A stretch of 64,000 nt of DNA from Euptelea pleiosperma (taxonomy: Eukaryota > Streptophyta > Magnoliopsida > Ranunculales > Eupteleaceae): positions 46,215,893-46,279,892 of the forward strand of contig CM068544.1 of the NCBI GenBank assembly GCA_035048495.1, read 5' to 3'. Shown piece after piece: positions 1 through 11,417 of the stretch. Numbering within the stretch: the stretch's first letter is position 1; each line of letters begins with the position of its first letter. The notes below the pieces were generated by a model. The model worked only from the letters and a program-made list of their open reading frames with translations. It was not told the origin of the DNA and searched no databases. The position numbers and the translations under genes were made by a program.

Positions 1-200
1 AAAAGAGTAATGATCCAAAAAATAACAGCTGGTCCTTAAAATAAAGATGTTTACCCAATGAAACAAAGACACGATGGCCCACCAGTATAGATTATTTTTG
101 TCCGGACCCATATTGGATCACTACTCATATTAAAAATATCTCACGGTTGGGATTCCTAGGGATTCCGATTCTCACAACATGCACGTATGGATTCTTCTTC

Positions 201-581
201 GGGTCGGGCTCCATTGACAAATCTAAAATGACAGGTATCTGTACAGGGAAACAATATAAGCCACGTGGCATACTATTACAGGACTCTGACCGTATGGATG
301 TTTGTCTTATCCCATGGTGGACCTACAAAACAAAAATCAGCCTAATTAGTGATTTAAAGGTTTTGGATTGGACTTATTTTCATGGGCTGATCTCAACTGT
401 GGGAATTTGAGCAGCATTTGAGGTACAAAGATCCAACAATTATAAATCACTAATCAGGCTGATTTTTGTTTTTAGGTCCACAATGGGATAGGACAAACGT
501 CCTGTAAGAGTATGCCACGTGTCTTATATTGTGTCCCTGTACAGATGCCTGTCATTTTAGTTCTGTCAACGGAGACCGACC
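201..581. mobile_element. MULE-like palindromic MITE, GGGTCGGGCTC family
   Basis: The element starts GGGTCGGGCTCC and ends with the imperfect inverse GGAGACCGACC. The two halves pair almost completely and both carry the internal core (CATACGGTCAG-type segment, GGTGGACCTAC, AATCAGCCTGATTAGTGATT). Flanks share only TTCTTC, so the target duplication is eroded. It has no coding capacity; open frames here come from the palindrome. Confidence 0.75.
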
Positions 582-637
582 TTCTTCAAAAGCTATAACC
601 AAGTCAAAGATACCCCCGCTTTATCGAAAAGGAAAAA

Positions 638-1027
638 GATGTAACAAGGTATGCCTGAAACTGTTCATTTGCGGAAGCGGCATTTTTGGTAGTCACCGCT
701 GCCATCTAGGCCCACTGACCGCTTGGATGTTTATCTCACCCCTTGGTGGATATACATACCAAAAATCACCTTGATTGGTAATCTATAACCGTTAGATTTT
801 AACACTTTTTAGCACCATTTAAGGCATTCTTATAGCCGTTGAATACAACCATCGTTTGAGTACTAAAACCAACGGTTAAAACTCATTAAACAATCTGATT
901 TTTTGTATCAATGTCTATTAAAGGGTGGGCTAAACATCCATGCGGTCAGTGGGCCCAGATGGCAGTGGTGACTACCGAAAATGCCGCTTCCGCAAATGAA
1001 AAGATCTCAGGTATACCTTGTTACATC
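638..1027. mobile_element. Palindromic MITE, GATGTAACAAGG termini
   Basis: The left end GATGTAACAAGGTATGCCTG is mirrored at the right end (CAGGTATACCTTGTTACATC). The interior carries a diverged form of the same core as the neighbouring MITEs (CCCACTGACCGC..TGGATGTTT and the inverse). No clear target duplication is visible. A second copy of just the left terminus lies at 1035-1066, a relic of another insertion. Confidence 0.65.
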
Positions 1028-1066
1028 ACGACCCGAAAAGATGTAACAAGGTATGCCTGAAACTAT

Positions 1067-2279
1067 TGAAAAAATCAAAGACACGACCAAAAACCTCGGA
1101 TAATACGGGTCGTTTGTTCAAATAATTGCGCGTTTTGCTCGTTGATTAAACCCGTATCTTATACTGCTGCCAACACCAAATCTTTTTACCTCACCTATCA
1201 TCTGCCGTTCATGTGGTGGATTTGCATCTGGGCAGGACCAAGTGACCAACCAAGCAATGGGGCCTACAGATATTATAATCACCACTCCCTAGTTTCTACT
1301 CTACACAAAATATTACCAATAGAGTGGTACTGAGGACCACAATAGGGATGTGGTGTGGGCCGTGTGGGCCTTGGGCTCAGACGTGTATCCTAAATCCAAA
1401 GGGCTGCCATCATCTCAACTAGAAGATGATCGTCAATAATGAACATGATGAGCCTGAGGTCCATCACAACGTACAAAACCATGGCCCGGATTTGTAGGCT
1501 ATATAACCCATCAAAGATTGATTGATCAGCGGTCCTGATGAATGAGAGGGTGGTCCCCTATCATATATTATTTCATCAAACAAAAGATGCTTAAATAAAA
1601 AAATATGGAAATTAGAAGAGGAGATTGCTACGACTCTCACCTTAGTTGTTGTGCTGGAGATCGAGAGATCGAGAGATCGAGAGAGAGATGGTTTTCGCCT
1701 AGGTGGTGGCGAAAACTGAAGAGTGAAGAGTGAAGCCTTGTTTAAGAGGAAAAAGTGTGATGAACTCTGTTGATAATTGTAGTGTCCACCACCAAGAAAG
1801 TCGTTACACGTGAACTAAGGGAAACGGGGAGACCATGCTAACCGGTTTTGCCCTTTCTCTTCCATGTTTTGTTTAGGTAGCTTGAAACTGTCATTCACAG
1901 TTGCACTTTTGAGTGTACAACGACGGGTGACCCTATAAATACGAAGTTATGTTAGCTGGGATTCCATAACTGTGAAGCGCCGTGGATGGAAGAAGTTTTA
2001 CAAAAACTTTCCTATAAGAGGGCTAGTCACAGCTGTTGCTTCATTGTATCTGACTATACTATTGGCTGTCGTGATCTTTTCTTCCGGATTCATTGCAGTG
2101 GAATTAGAATATATGGGTGTCAATGGGCCGGGTTAGGACCCTGCTTATTTTGGGCCGGTCCATATTTTTCCTGGGTTTGGACTGAACCTGTAGATCCTCA
2201 GGTTTAAGCTGCTTGATTTGGGAGGGCTCAGTAATTAATTCGGAGAGGTCTGACCCAACAACCGGGCGGAAAAATCTAT
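1067..2279. other. Gene-free stretch
   Basis: I see no gene. A short (GAGATC)n / GA tract lies near 1660-1690. A small hairpin (GGTTTTCGCC / GGCGAAAAC) follows at about 1690-1718. Open frames are short and show no domain. Confidence 0.5.
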
Positions 2280-2900
2280 GATACAGACTTCTGTATCAAA
2301 ATTTTGATGCATAAGTCCCTTAAGTTGCCGCATAGTACTCTTTCGGGCCCACTGGTCCCCTGAATGTTGAGTAAAACTTGTGTCACAAGATGTTGTGACG
2401 GAAGCTGGTCACAGCACTCAATACGAGCCACGTGGCACACGATCAGAGGACGATGACCGAATGGATGTTTGGCCAGTCCATCCGTAGACCTATAAACCAA
2501 AAATCAGCCTGATTAGTGATTTACAACCTTGGGATTTTTGCACCCAAATAACGCTCAATAATGCTCAAATTCCTACCGTTAAACTCAACCCATGAAAATA
2601 ACTTCAATCGAATCGGTTAGAAATCACTAATCAAGTTGATTTTTTGTGTACCGGTCCACCAAGGGACTGGCCAAACATCCATACGGTCAGTGTCCTCTAA
2701 TAGTATGCCATGTGGCTTGTATTGAATGGTGTGACCGGCTTCCGTCACAATATCTTGTGATACAAGTTTTGCTCCTGAATGTTTGGCCCCCACCTTGTTG
2801 GACCACACCCCAAAAAACAGTGTGATTAATGATTCCTAGCCATCGGATTTGACCACTTTTTCATCATGGGCTTTGAATCAACTCATCATGGGCTTTGAGT
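2280..2900. repeat. Older MITE split by a younger insertion
   Basis: Sequence at 2280-2368 (ATCAAAATTTTGATGCATAAGTCCC ... GGGCCCACTGGTCCC) and 2784-2900 (TTGGCCCCC ... TCATCATGGGCTTTGA) aligns in order with the MITE at 7893-8258. That copy is uninterrupted at this point, so this one was split by the element at 2369-2774. Confidence 0.6.
2369..2774. mobile_element. MULE-like MITE, GAGTAAAACTT family, exact 9-bp TSD
   Basis: Termini are GAGTAAAACTTGTGTCACAAG and the near-perfect inverse ending CAAGTTTTGCTC. The 9-bp direct repeat CTGAATGTT lies immediately outside both ends (2360-2368 and 2775-2783). A 9-bp duplication with long inverted repeats is typical of Mutator-like elements. The interior carries the shared AATCAGCCTGATTAGTGATT core. 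It sits inside an older MITE. Confidence 0.85.
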
Positions 2901-5040
2901 GGAGCTGCTGCATCTGAAACCATTGGATGCTGAAGATCAAAGAGGATGATGATGATAAAGGATGATGAAACTAACAAATCGCAACTAGATGGATGTTGGC
3001 CAACTCAAGATGAATCGGCTAAAAGCTTGAGCGAAGAGCTTGAGGACCGTATGGATGATTAGGTGGATAGCTAGATCAAATGGATGTGATCAAGACAATT
3101 GTTGATGGCTGTTCAATCAGTAGTTGGATGAACGACTGCACTAGCTGATAGGGAAGTGGCGATACGGTGGAGAAACTGGAATGGCTAAGGTGAGATAATG
3201 GTGGATAGAGTTGGAATGATAGAGAGATGAAGTAGCTACTGGTTGCTTGCTGGTGAAGGAGCTAACCACGTGGCAGGCTGACTGGTGTGCATGTGCATGC
3301 ATGAGCGGACAGCTAGCTTGCTTGGAGATCTGACCCCATTTTATGCAAACCGTTGGTTTGGTGCTGCACATGGTGAACGAAGAGATGATCCAGTTGTGCA
3401 ACAATTAATGTTGATTTGTTGGTGAAGACATCAGCTGAAGTGGCTGCACATGCGTTTGATCGTGTTGAGATGATCGATTAAGATCCACAAATTGGGGGGC
3501 GTTGCGAGGAAAAGTTGTTGGAGACAATCGGCAAGCTTGATGGTGGGGAGGCGCTGTGAGTAGCAGCTGAAGTGGGAGAGAAGCTAGAAGTTGGTTGTTG
3601 AAGCTGCCAACGGTTGAAGATTGAAGTCGTTGTACAAGGCAAGAGGGGAATCAAATGGTTGACGAAGCTACTCGTGGTGGTTGGGAAGAAAGCAGATGAT
3701 GAGGAGTTGATCGGGCAGTTGGGATGAATGTCGGTTGGCATGAGCATGCTGCACTCCAGGGCAAGATGAAGAGAAGGAGGTGTTTGATGGGAGGAGCGAC
3801 GCTCATTGGCCAAGAAGGCGTGTGGACGATGGTAGTTGGCATGTCTTCTGATGGTCTGATCGTGTGGATAATCTGTTGATTAAGGAACCATTGGACAGGT
3901 GGCAGCGCTGGGCTCCATGGATCGTGAGATTGATGGTGGAGCTATGCAACTAAAGATGATCGGCATCTAAAGTTGAATAGTGGAGACTGGAGGTTGTTAC
4001 GTAAATAAACACAGCTAGTCGGTTGGTTAGATGATTACCATAATTGTTAGAGAAAGCTGATAGTTACGGTAGCACATGGTCAAGTAGTGGTTTGTGCATG
4101 AAACACATTGGTTGACGACTGAGATCAGCTTGGACAGCTGGTTGGCATGTGTCATCATGGAGGTGCTTCAACAAATTAACAGCAAGGAGGTTCATCTGAG
4201 AGGAGGGACATGTGTTGCTGCCAGAGGTTGGCTTCTAGTAATATAAGTTGGAGCATGCAGAGTGCTGCCATGTGGATGCATCCTGTGCTTGAAGGTGGTT
4301 AGGTGATCTCCATGGTTGATCAAGCGTTCAACAACATGTGGCATTGGGTCATGATGTTACCACGAGTACATTATTCTGATGCCATGGCCAAATTGCAACT
4401 AATTTGGATAATGCTCATCGTTACATGCAGCCAAGGATCTTGGCCCGTTGATCATGATCGAGACCACCATGTGCGTGATGATTCAAATGTAATTGAATAA
4501 CAAATTAGCGGAGGACATCAAGGTGGTGAGTAAAAAAAATGGAGGAAGTGACCAACGACGACCTGCTGTTTTCTCCGGCATGGTGGCTGTTGACCACTCT
4601 CTATTCATTGACGGAGGAAAGAGATGCTTAAATCCAGATAGACCACCAAAAAGAAGGTTTAAAGAAATTGTACATTGACGGAAGTTTAGCACGAAGAAAA
4701 GGGTGAGGATGGGGTGCGCTATGGTGTTTGGCATACACCATAGTGGCCCCCAAAAGGTCAAAGAAAAGTCACATTTGTGGCACACAAAGACGTATTGAAG
4801 GAGGACAAAGAACAAAGCATTTCACGTGAAGACATGTGAAGGAGAAGTTTTCATGGGGAATGATCCCACGTGTGACACCACACCAGGTATAACGTACAAA
4901 ACCATTTTTCCTTTCTTGATAGGTACATTGATAGGAGTATATGAATCTATATGTCATATGCCATTGTTTTGTGTGCATGCACATACGTGTTCTTTGATCT
5001 CGGGCATGCTACCCCATGGGTAACATCATCGGGCCAAACA
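2901..5040. other. Gene-free, G-biased stretch
   Basis: I recognise no gene. The + strand between about 2930 and 4800 is rich in G and T and poor in C, with recurrent TGATGG/TGGTTG/GATGAT phrases. Open frames on both strands give low-complexity Ser/Pro/His-rich or Trp/His/Met-rich peptides with no domain. It could be the interior of a non-autonomous retroelement, but no terminal repeats were found for it. Confidence 0.4.
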
Positions 5041-6497
5041 CTTTGTAGATTGTGCACATAAGTGCTAAACTTGACATGGGACCAAAGTAGCCCAAGCATG
5101 AGACCAACCTTGAGGGCCTATATAAGCCAATATATTAGATAGCGTGGTGGGCCAAGTAGTCAGCCCACCCAAGCGTAGTAAGCTCAAATGAGCTTAGTTT
5201 TTATATGAACATAGACATTGGGCCCGACTTGAGTATCCAATTTTCAACCCACGGGCCTAGTCATTAAGAACTTTGAGTAGACCAACATTGAGACCTTGGC
5301 CATTGAGTTGACTTTTTGGGCCCGATTTATTTTAAAGCCCCAATTGACAACATTGGCCTAGGCTGGCCCTATTTGCGTTGTAGATTTTGTGGGCCATGTA
5401 GTCGGACTATTAAAAGCTTGATTGACCCCCCTCATGACATAGACTATATGGACCAATCAGTCATGGGTTAGGAGACCCAAAAGAATGTAACATATTTGAT
5501 GCTTACACAGGAGAGCCCATACTAGCCTAGACTTTATGAGCCAAAATTATATTTGATTTGGGGCTATGATTGGCCCAATTATTTTCATGAGGCCTTAGGG
5601 CTTGGATTGATTATGAGACTAACTTTGTGGGCCATGTAATAGGCCCACCCGAGCATGATTTGATCAAAAATTATTTTGTAAGCCAAACTATCACACTTGG
5701 GGGCTTGGCAAAGTTAACCCAAGCCCAACCCCCCGACTTGGGGGCTTGATTAGAGAAAGGGAGACAAGAGGAATATTGGAGCCCAAGCTCCCCTAAGACC
5801 ATGAGACCTTGATTAAATAAAATTTCATTCTATTTGAAGCATGTTAGTATGTTGAAGCATGTTAGTATATTTGAAGCATGTTAGTATATTGAAAGCATGT
5901 TAAAGAAATTCACTAAAGTATATTGAAGCATATGAAGTATATTGAAGTATACCAGCCATCTCCAGAAAGTAAATCATGCTCGGCCAATAAAAAGTTCAGT
6001 CAATCTCAGTTAAAGGGATTGCGCTTGGCGAGAAAGTCCAGCCAATCTCAGTTAAAGGGATTGCGCTCGGCGAGAAACTTCCTAGGAAGTTGCCGAGAGG
6101 CCCCCACTTCCTTCGGGTTGTGGGGCCTAAGTACTCTCTGGCTGCAACCTCTAGGATGCGCATTTGAAGGACTATTACAGTCATGGCGTTATTCTTGTAT
6201 GCCGGTTATCACAGTATTATCGCAGTTATGATATTATTCTCAGATATCGGCTATCGCAGTTATGACGTTATTCTCAAATATCGACTATCGCAGTTATGAC
6301 TTTATTCTTAAATATTGGCTATCGCAGTTATGACATTATTTTTGTATATCGGATATCGCATTATTATTTTCAAACATCGGCTCAAATATGATATCATTCC
6401 TGATTACGACGAAGACAAATGAGATCGAGTACTGATTTATTTTCTCTCGGAGGCGGACCATCATTAGGTAGAGCTCCACCTTCGAGAGGGGGGCTAT
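5041..6497 (+). repeat. Probable retrotransposon interior with short tandem repeats
   Basis: This lies directly upstream of the LTR-like sequence starting at 6498 and ends in a polypurine tract (AGAGGGGGGCT, about 6486-6495). It holds three tandem arrays: GAAGCATGTTAGTAT phrases at 5833-5955, a 42-bp unit twice at 6001-6078 (CAATCTCAGTTAAAGGGATT), and an approximately 34-bp unit with ATCGCAGTTATGA four times at 6215-6340. No gag or pol frame survives. Tandem repeats upstream of the 3' LTR are common in some Ty3-gypsy lineages. Confidence 0.45.
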
Positions 6498-6907
6498 TGT
6501 GGGTACATAAATTGACACATCATTATTATATTGGGAAGAATACCCTGCGAAGCACTATATCGCTCCCCTAAACCCTAAAGTTTACCTTACGTCGACACAT
6601 GTCGGATGAAGAACCCTATAAAGGAAAGGGTGTGTAGAAGGAAAGAAGATCGGCTTTTGGATAAATGAAGCTAGAGAGAGGAAGAAAATGTATAGAGAGA
6701 GAAAATATGTAGAGAGAAGCTAGAGAGATGTAACCTGAAGATTTTGATAAGGAAATTGGCCGGAGACCGGCTTCCCGTGGACGTAGTCACCGGCAAGAGT
6801 CCCGGCGACGAACCACGTAAGTTTGTGTTGTGTTCGTCATTTATTTATTGCTTTAATTTTATCATAATTATTATTTATTAATATATGCTGATTGCTTGTG
6901 GAGGGAG
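6498..6907 (+). mobile_element. LTR remnant of a Ty3-gypsy-like retrotransposon
   Basis: A polypurine tract is followed by TGTGGGTACATAAATTG, the expected start of a 3' LTR. Inside are a TATA-like CTATAAAGG (about 6616), a GAGA-rich leader and a segment with GTGGACGTAG ... CGAACCACGTAAG, which resembles the U5 part of many plant gypsy LTRs (from memory). The end is missing: near 6908 the sequence passes into a MITE relic ending GAGTTTTACTC. No matching 5' LTR lies in this window. Confidence 0.55.
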
Positions 6908-7439
6908 GATCGGAGATCGGACGGCAAATCCGTTCTTACCCTCCACATGTGCCACGTGGTCGCAACGTCTCTGTCACAACGCCGTGAGAGAGTTTTACTC
7001 CTTATTATGTGCCCATCACTTATCATGTGATGGGCACTTATTTGACACCTCACCTTTGCAGGAGAAAAGATTTGCTGGTGCCGTGGGACTTCAAACTTTG
7101 AAGTCTCCCCACCCCATAAGTCTGAAACGTACCCCAATTCCTTAACCCAACCCACGTTAAGCCCTTAGTTGGTAGGCGTACTTGTCAGACGTTTTGGGAG
7201 GACGACAAAGTTTGAAGGTCCCCAGGCCAGGAATTTTTTCCCATTTGCAGTTGCAAGGTGACAGCCAAAGTTTTCTCCTCACACGAGAGAAAACCTTCAC
7301 GGAAGTTCGTTGCAAAACCGGCCACGTTGGATACTCTTTCAGGCCCAGTGCCCACTGACAGTATTTTTTGGGCTGCCAGCTCTCTAGTTTCGCGGCTCTT
7401 GAAAACATGGCACGTTCTTCTGGGCCCACTGGGCCTTGA
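6908..7439. repeat. Mixed MITE relics and a hairpin
   Basis: 6908-6996 ends TGTCACAACGCCGTGAGAGAGTTTTACTC, the right terminus of the GAGTAAAACTT family without its left half. Sequence at 7085-7217 folds back on itself (CAAACTTTGAAGTCTCC against GACGACAAAGTTTG, with ACGTACCCC against GGCGTACTTGT inside). No gene is seen. Confidence 0.5.
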
Positions 7440-7641
7440 ATGAATTGTCTATCCCTTGTGGACCTACACACGAAAAATATGCATGATTGGTAATCACTAG
7501 TCATTGAATACAAGTTTTTTTCAAGGGATGATCTCTAGCTGTAGGATTCAAGCACTTTTTGGGTATTTAGATCGAACAGCTAGAGATCACAAATCAGGCT
7601 GATCTTTGTATGTAGGTCTATCAAGGGATGGGCAATTCATT
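7440..7641. mobile_element. Short palindromic MITE sharing the common core
   Basis: The left half (TGAATTGTCTATCCCTTGTGG) and right half (TCTATCAAGGGATGGGCAATTCA) are inverse copies. The interior holds the GGACCTACAC..AAAAAT..GATTGGTAATCACTAG core. No coding sequence. Confidence 0.6.
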
Positions 7642-7704
7642 AATAGTTTAGTAGGCTGAAAGTGTGTGCCAGATGGCATTTTCACAGGACCCCCGGGTAG
7701 GATA

Positions 7705-7852
7705 CAACGGATAAAATTTTGAGGCTGCGAAGCAGTGGTCAATCACATCACGCCACAATCCGCTGTTCAAATACATTTCTGGGTTTTGTTTAAAAGCATC
7801 AGTGGATTGTGGCGCGATGTGATTGGCCACCGCTTTCCCGCTTCAAAATTCT
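7705..7852. repeat. Long imperfect hairpin
   Basis: AATTTTGAGGCTGCGAAGCAGTGGTCAATCACATCACGCCACAATCC-type sequence at the left is mirrored at the right (GGATTGTGGCGCGATGTGATTGGCCACCGC ... GCTTCAAAATT). Arms are about 50 bp with a loop of about 45 bp. It lies between two MITEs and lacks their core, so it is a different foldback family. Confidence 0.6.
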
Positions 7853-7892
7853 GCTGCTTCAAAAAATTTTCTCCCCTACAAACGTCTGTTTT

Positions 7893-8258
7893 GTCAAAAT
7901 TTTGATGCCGAAGTCCCTCAAATTGCAATGTAATGACTCGAGCGGGCCCACTTGCCACTTGAATGTCTGGTCCACACTATGATAGACCTACGTACACACC
8001 AAAAATCAGCATGATTGATGATTTCTTGCCCTAAGATTTGAGCACTTTTCATCATGGGCTTTATGAACAGGCCTATGAGTTGGTTCCCAGCCCATGATGA
8101 AAAAGTACTCAAATCCAATGGCTATGAATCACTAATCACACTGATTTTTGGTGTGTGGGTACACCGAGATGTGGGCCAAACATTCATGGAGGCAGTGGGC
8201 TCGAAAGAGTCTACTACATGGCAAATTTAGGGACTTCTGCATCAACATTTTGATGCAC
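7893..8258. mobile_element. Palindromic MITE, TCAAAATTTTGATG termini
   Basis: The left end TCAAAATTTTGATGCCGAAG pairs with ACTTCTGCATCAACATTTTGATG at the right. Central arms are TCATCATGGGCTT / AGCCCATGATGA. The core ACCAAAAATCAGCATGATTGATGATTT is present in both halves. This is the uninterrupted counterpart of the split copy at 2280-2900. Confidence 0.65.
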
Positions 8259-8339
8259 AAGTCGGTATCATAGATTTTCCCCCTACAAACCCCCAGGTAA
8301 CTCGGTACAGAGGCCCCAAAGAGCGTGCCACATGGCATT

Positions 8340-8768
8340 TTCCATTATTTCCGTTACTTTGCCATTTTTTCCATTACATAACAGAAAAAAGGATAACGCC
8401 TCCAGTCCGTTATACCATTATAACGGCCCCTTTTAAACCTTGATATCTCCTATTTGCTTTTAAAAGGGGCCGTTATATAACATATAACAGACTGGGGGTG
8501 TTACCCTTTTTCCGTTATGCCGGATTGTAACACATAGGGGAAAAAGGGAAAATAACAGAAAAAAAACGACGCTAAAATTCAAAATTAAAAATTTGAATAA
8601 AATTTGTAACGGAAATCTTTTGACAAATATTTTTTAGAAAATAACAGTCAATATTTTCGTTATAACAGAAAAAAAACAAAATAATGGCTGTTATTTTCTG
8701 AGCATTAAAACGGTACACAACATAACTGGGGAGGTCCGACTCTGTTATAACGGCCGTTTTTTAGACCA
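8340..8768. repeat. CCGTTATAACGG-type repeat element(s)
   Basis: Two termini of one family face each other: TAACGGCCCCTTTTAAACCTTG (about 8429-8450) and TTTTAAAAGGGGCCGTTATATAAC (about 8458-8482). A body with TTCCGTTAT / AATAACAG phrases follows, and it ends at CTGTTATAACGGCCGTTTTTTAGACC. The same termini recur at 10715, 13019, 21925, 26055-26830, 46390 and 51310. It is non-coding; class uncertain. Confidence 0.5.
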
Positions 8769-9131
8769 TGGCACAAACGCGCACAAATACATGCAGATCT
8801 CATTATTTTTTTATTTTTTTTCGAGAATAAAAATCTGCAGTACCCATTAGAGGATATACCCAACGGGCATGCAACCGTGATTTATATCTATATAGTGGGT
8901 CCCACAAGGCGATCTACAACGGCAAAAGTCAACAGTATTGGATGACTTTAAAATCTATCAATTTTTTTATGGATGGCTAGGAAATTGTTTCAGAAACAAG
9001 TCTAGAGAACGGACGGTCATAATCATTAAATCTTTTTTCCCTTGAACTTTCACATAGATTTGAAGGAAGACATTCCCTACTCTGCATGTGTTTGTTGCAA
9101 CATTATATAGGTAGATATGTAAATAGACAAA

Positions 9132-9533
9132 GGCTCAGGCTCCAGTTACCGCCCTAAAATGACAGGCTCCGGTTACAGGAACACAATATGAGACACGTGG
9201 CACACTCTTAGAGGACTCTGACCATATGGATGTTTGGCCAATCCCTAAGTGGACCTACAAACCAAAAATCAGCCTGATTAATGATTTATAGGCGTTGGAT
9301 TGGACTTATTTTCATGGTATTGATCTCAACTGTGAGAATTTGAGCAGTATTTGAGGTACAAAGATCCAAAGTCTAAAAATCACTAATCAGGCTGATGTTT
9401 GGTTTGTAGGTCCACCTAGGGATTGGCCAAAAATCCATACGGTAAGAGTCCTCTAAGAGTGTAGCACGTGGCTCATATTGTGTCGTGCAACCGGAGTCTG
9501 TCATTTTAGGGCGGTAACTGAGGAGCCCGACCC
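9132..9533. mobile_element. MULE-like MITE, GGGTCGGGCTC family, 9-bp TSD
   Basis: Starts GGCTCAGGCTCCAGTTACCG and ends with the inverse ..GGTAACTGAGGAGCCCGACCC. The flanking 9-mers ATAGACAAA (9123-9131) and ATAAACAAA (9534-9542) differ at one base. Internal arms carry ACACGTGGC..CTCTTAGAGGACTCTGACC and the shared core. It lies about 2 kb upstream of the laccase gene. Confidence 0.8.
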
Positions 9534-11257
9534 ATAAACAAAACATCAAGAAATAGAATTAAGGTGGAGTTTGCTGTTGAAGGGTGTGGTGAGCTGTTAC
9601 CCACCATTTTAATCTATCTTAGATTTCAAACAAACAAACAAATTAAACCCCCGGCTTTAGTCCATGAAAAGTATTTCGCAACTATAAAAGTTAGGATTTT
9701 TGTTATTTAAGCTCTTCTCGAAGCCTACTTAATAATATAATATACTTTCTTTTTAGAAAAATACTTCTCTTTATTTTATCCTTTTGCTAATTTTTTGAAT
9801 TAGTTGGTGAAACGGTTGAGTCTTCTTTCCATTCACCTACATGATATCAAACATTCACTCCTTGTTGAAAAGACCGAAATGCCCCTCACGTCTTTCGGTT
9901 AACATGCATGATATACGATCCATTCATGTGCTTCACGTGCCGCATGTGCGGTTTGTTATAGTGTAGTATGTGCATTTGTGAACCGTTGTTACCGTTACAA
10001 CGGTATAACAGATTGGGGGGGCGTTACCATTTTTCCATTTGACGGATTGTAATGGATAGGACCAAAAACGGGAAAAATGTGGAAAAAAATAAAAATAATT
10101 GGAAAAATGGATTTGAATTTCAAATTTTCGGTAAAATTTATAACTGAAAATAATCGAATAACGGGCGTTTTTTTAACAATTATTTTCATAAAATAATGGT
10201 CGTTGTTTTTATTATTACATACTTAATTATTTTTAAAATAATGGCTGTTATAGCGGAAATAATGGCCGTAAGCAAGCAAGAAAATGGATGCGCGGGAACT
10301 CATCTGTTGTTTGTTGGGTCCAAAAAAATTACCGAAAAGTTGTGTATATAGTTTACCTAGTAAAATGCCCCAATATGCCCATCCTGTGTTCAAAAATGCT
10401 ATGATGGTTCCATCGCTCTATATATTTATCTTTACCCGTATCGATTAGAACATACTGAGCAAAATTTTCTTCATGTAAAACCTCCTCGATTTAGATCAAG
10501 AAAATCATACGGATTTTTTGAAACAAGGTGCTATGGCTTGAATCAGTAGTCAATCCTATTTCTTATAGGAGCAGGTGACAATTGAATCCAATTTTTTTCC
10601 TTTTGAGTAAATGTTTACATAATCTTCTTATATCCAAAGAACCGATTAATCGAAGTAATGAGTCATCCGCTCCATGGACATGGACACATCTGAGATCACC
10701 AAATATGACGGCCGGTATTTTCGTTATAACGACCGCCTTTTAAACCATAGTTTGAGTTACCACCGAAAAGTCATCTAGATTGGGCGATCATAACCATCCG
10801 ATTAAGATAGGGGTATGATAGCACTATATTATATCATACACTATTTTTAAAAAACTTAAAAATAAAAATCAAGGATGTGAGATTTGCCATTGCAGTAAGA
10901 ATCAGACTCTCTAGGGTTTTTGTGGTCTTTTCATCACTCCACAAATGATGGGTTATCTCCTCCTAGCTAACCATCACTTAAAATGGTGAATTAAAATTCA
11001 CTTACTATAAAAACAATAATTTCCAAGGCCGCCATTGATCTTGAGCTTGAAGGATATTTGAAATTTGACCATATATATATTTCCACCAACCCAACATCCA
11101 ATTGGAGCTTTAATGAACTGAAAATGGCATTTAAGAGCTTTATAGCTAACTTTGAGAATTATATTGCCACAGATAACTACTTTATGTAACTCGCAAGAAA
11201 TGTCGACGTCGATTCCATGGTTTTTCTACATAAAATCTTGTTTCTCAAGAATCCCTA
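9534..11257. other. Gene-free stretch upstream of the laccase
   Basis: AT-rich. A fragment of the CCGTTATAACGG family lies at about 9985-10260 and another terminus at about 10715-10760. Otherwise I see nothing with coding character. The proximal part is the likely laccase promoter. Confidence 0.5.
11085..11091 (+). promoter_or_regulatory. AC-II-type element (ACCAACC) upstream of the laccase
   Basis: The exact 7-mer ACCAACC lies about 220 bp upstream of the TATA box. AC elements are the known target sites of MYB46/83 and MYB58/63 class factors that switch on lignin genes, including LAC4-type laccases. The match is seen; its use here is inferred. Confidence 0.45.
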
Positions 11258-11260
11258 CCC

Positions 11261-11267
11261 ACCTAAC
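11261..11267 (+). promoter_or_regulatory. AC-III-type element (ACCTAAC) upstream of the laccase
   Basis: The exact 7-mer ACCTAAC follows CTACCC about 40 bp upstream of the TATA box. Together with ACCAACC at 11085 it gives two AC-type sites in the proximal promoter, as expected for a lignification gene. Confidence 0.5.
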
Positions 11268-11303
11268 TAGGAAAAACGACATGGCAGCAAAAATCCCCAT
11301 CTC

Positions 11304-11313
11304 TTTATATAAG
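11304..11313 (+). promoter_or_regulatory. TATA box of the laccase gene
   Basis: TTTATATAAG lies 105 bp upstream of the ATG at 11418. Transcription would start near 11335-11345, giving a leader of about 75-80 nt in which 11418 is the first ATG. Confidence 0.6.
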
Positions 11314-11417
11314 GTTTGCGTTGGCTAGTCATACTGAGTACGCCAAGAATCGATAAAACGAAGGAGAGAAGCACAGAGAAGGTGAACGAGAGACTGAAAG
11401 GGCCGGGAGCTAGAAAG

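Noticed and set aside
147..774. Open frames of 60-90 codons across the palindromic MITEs
   Set aside because: They appear on both strands at mirrored places and read the inverted repeat itself. No domain, start context or conservation supports a gene.
3141..3842. Ser/Pro-rich open frames on the minus strand
   Set aside because: They follow from the strand composition bias. Two overlapping frames look equally plausible, and no known domain is visible.
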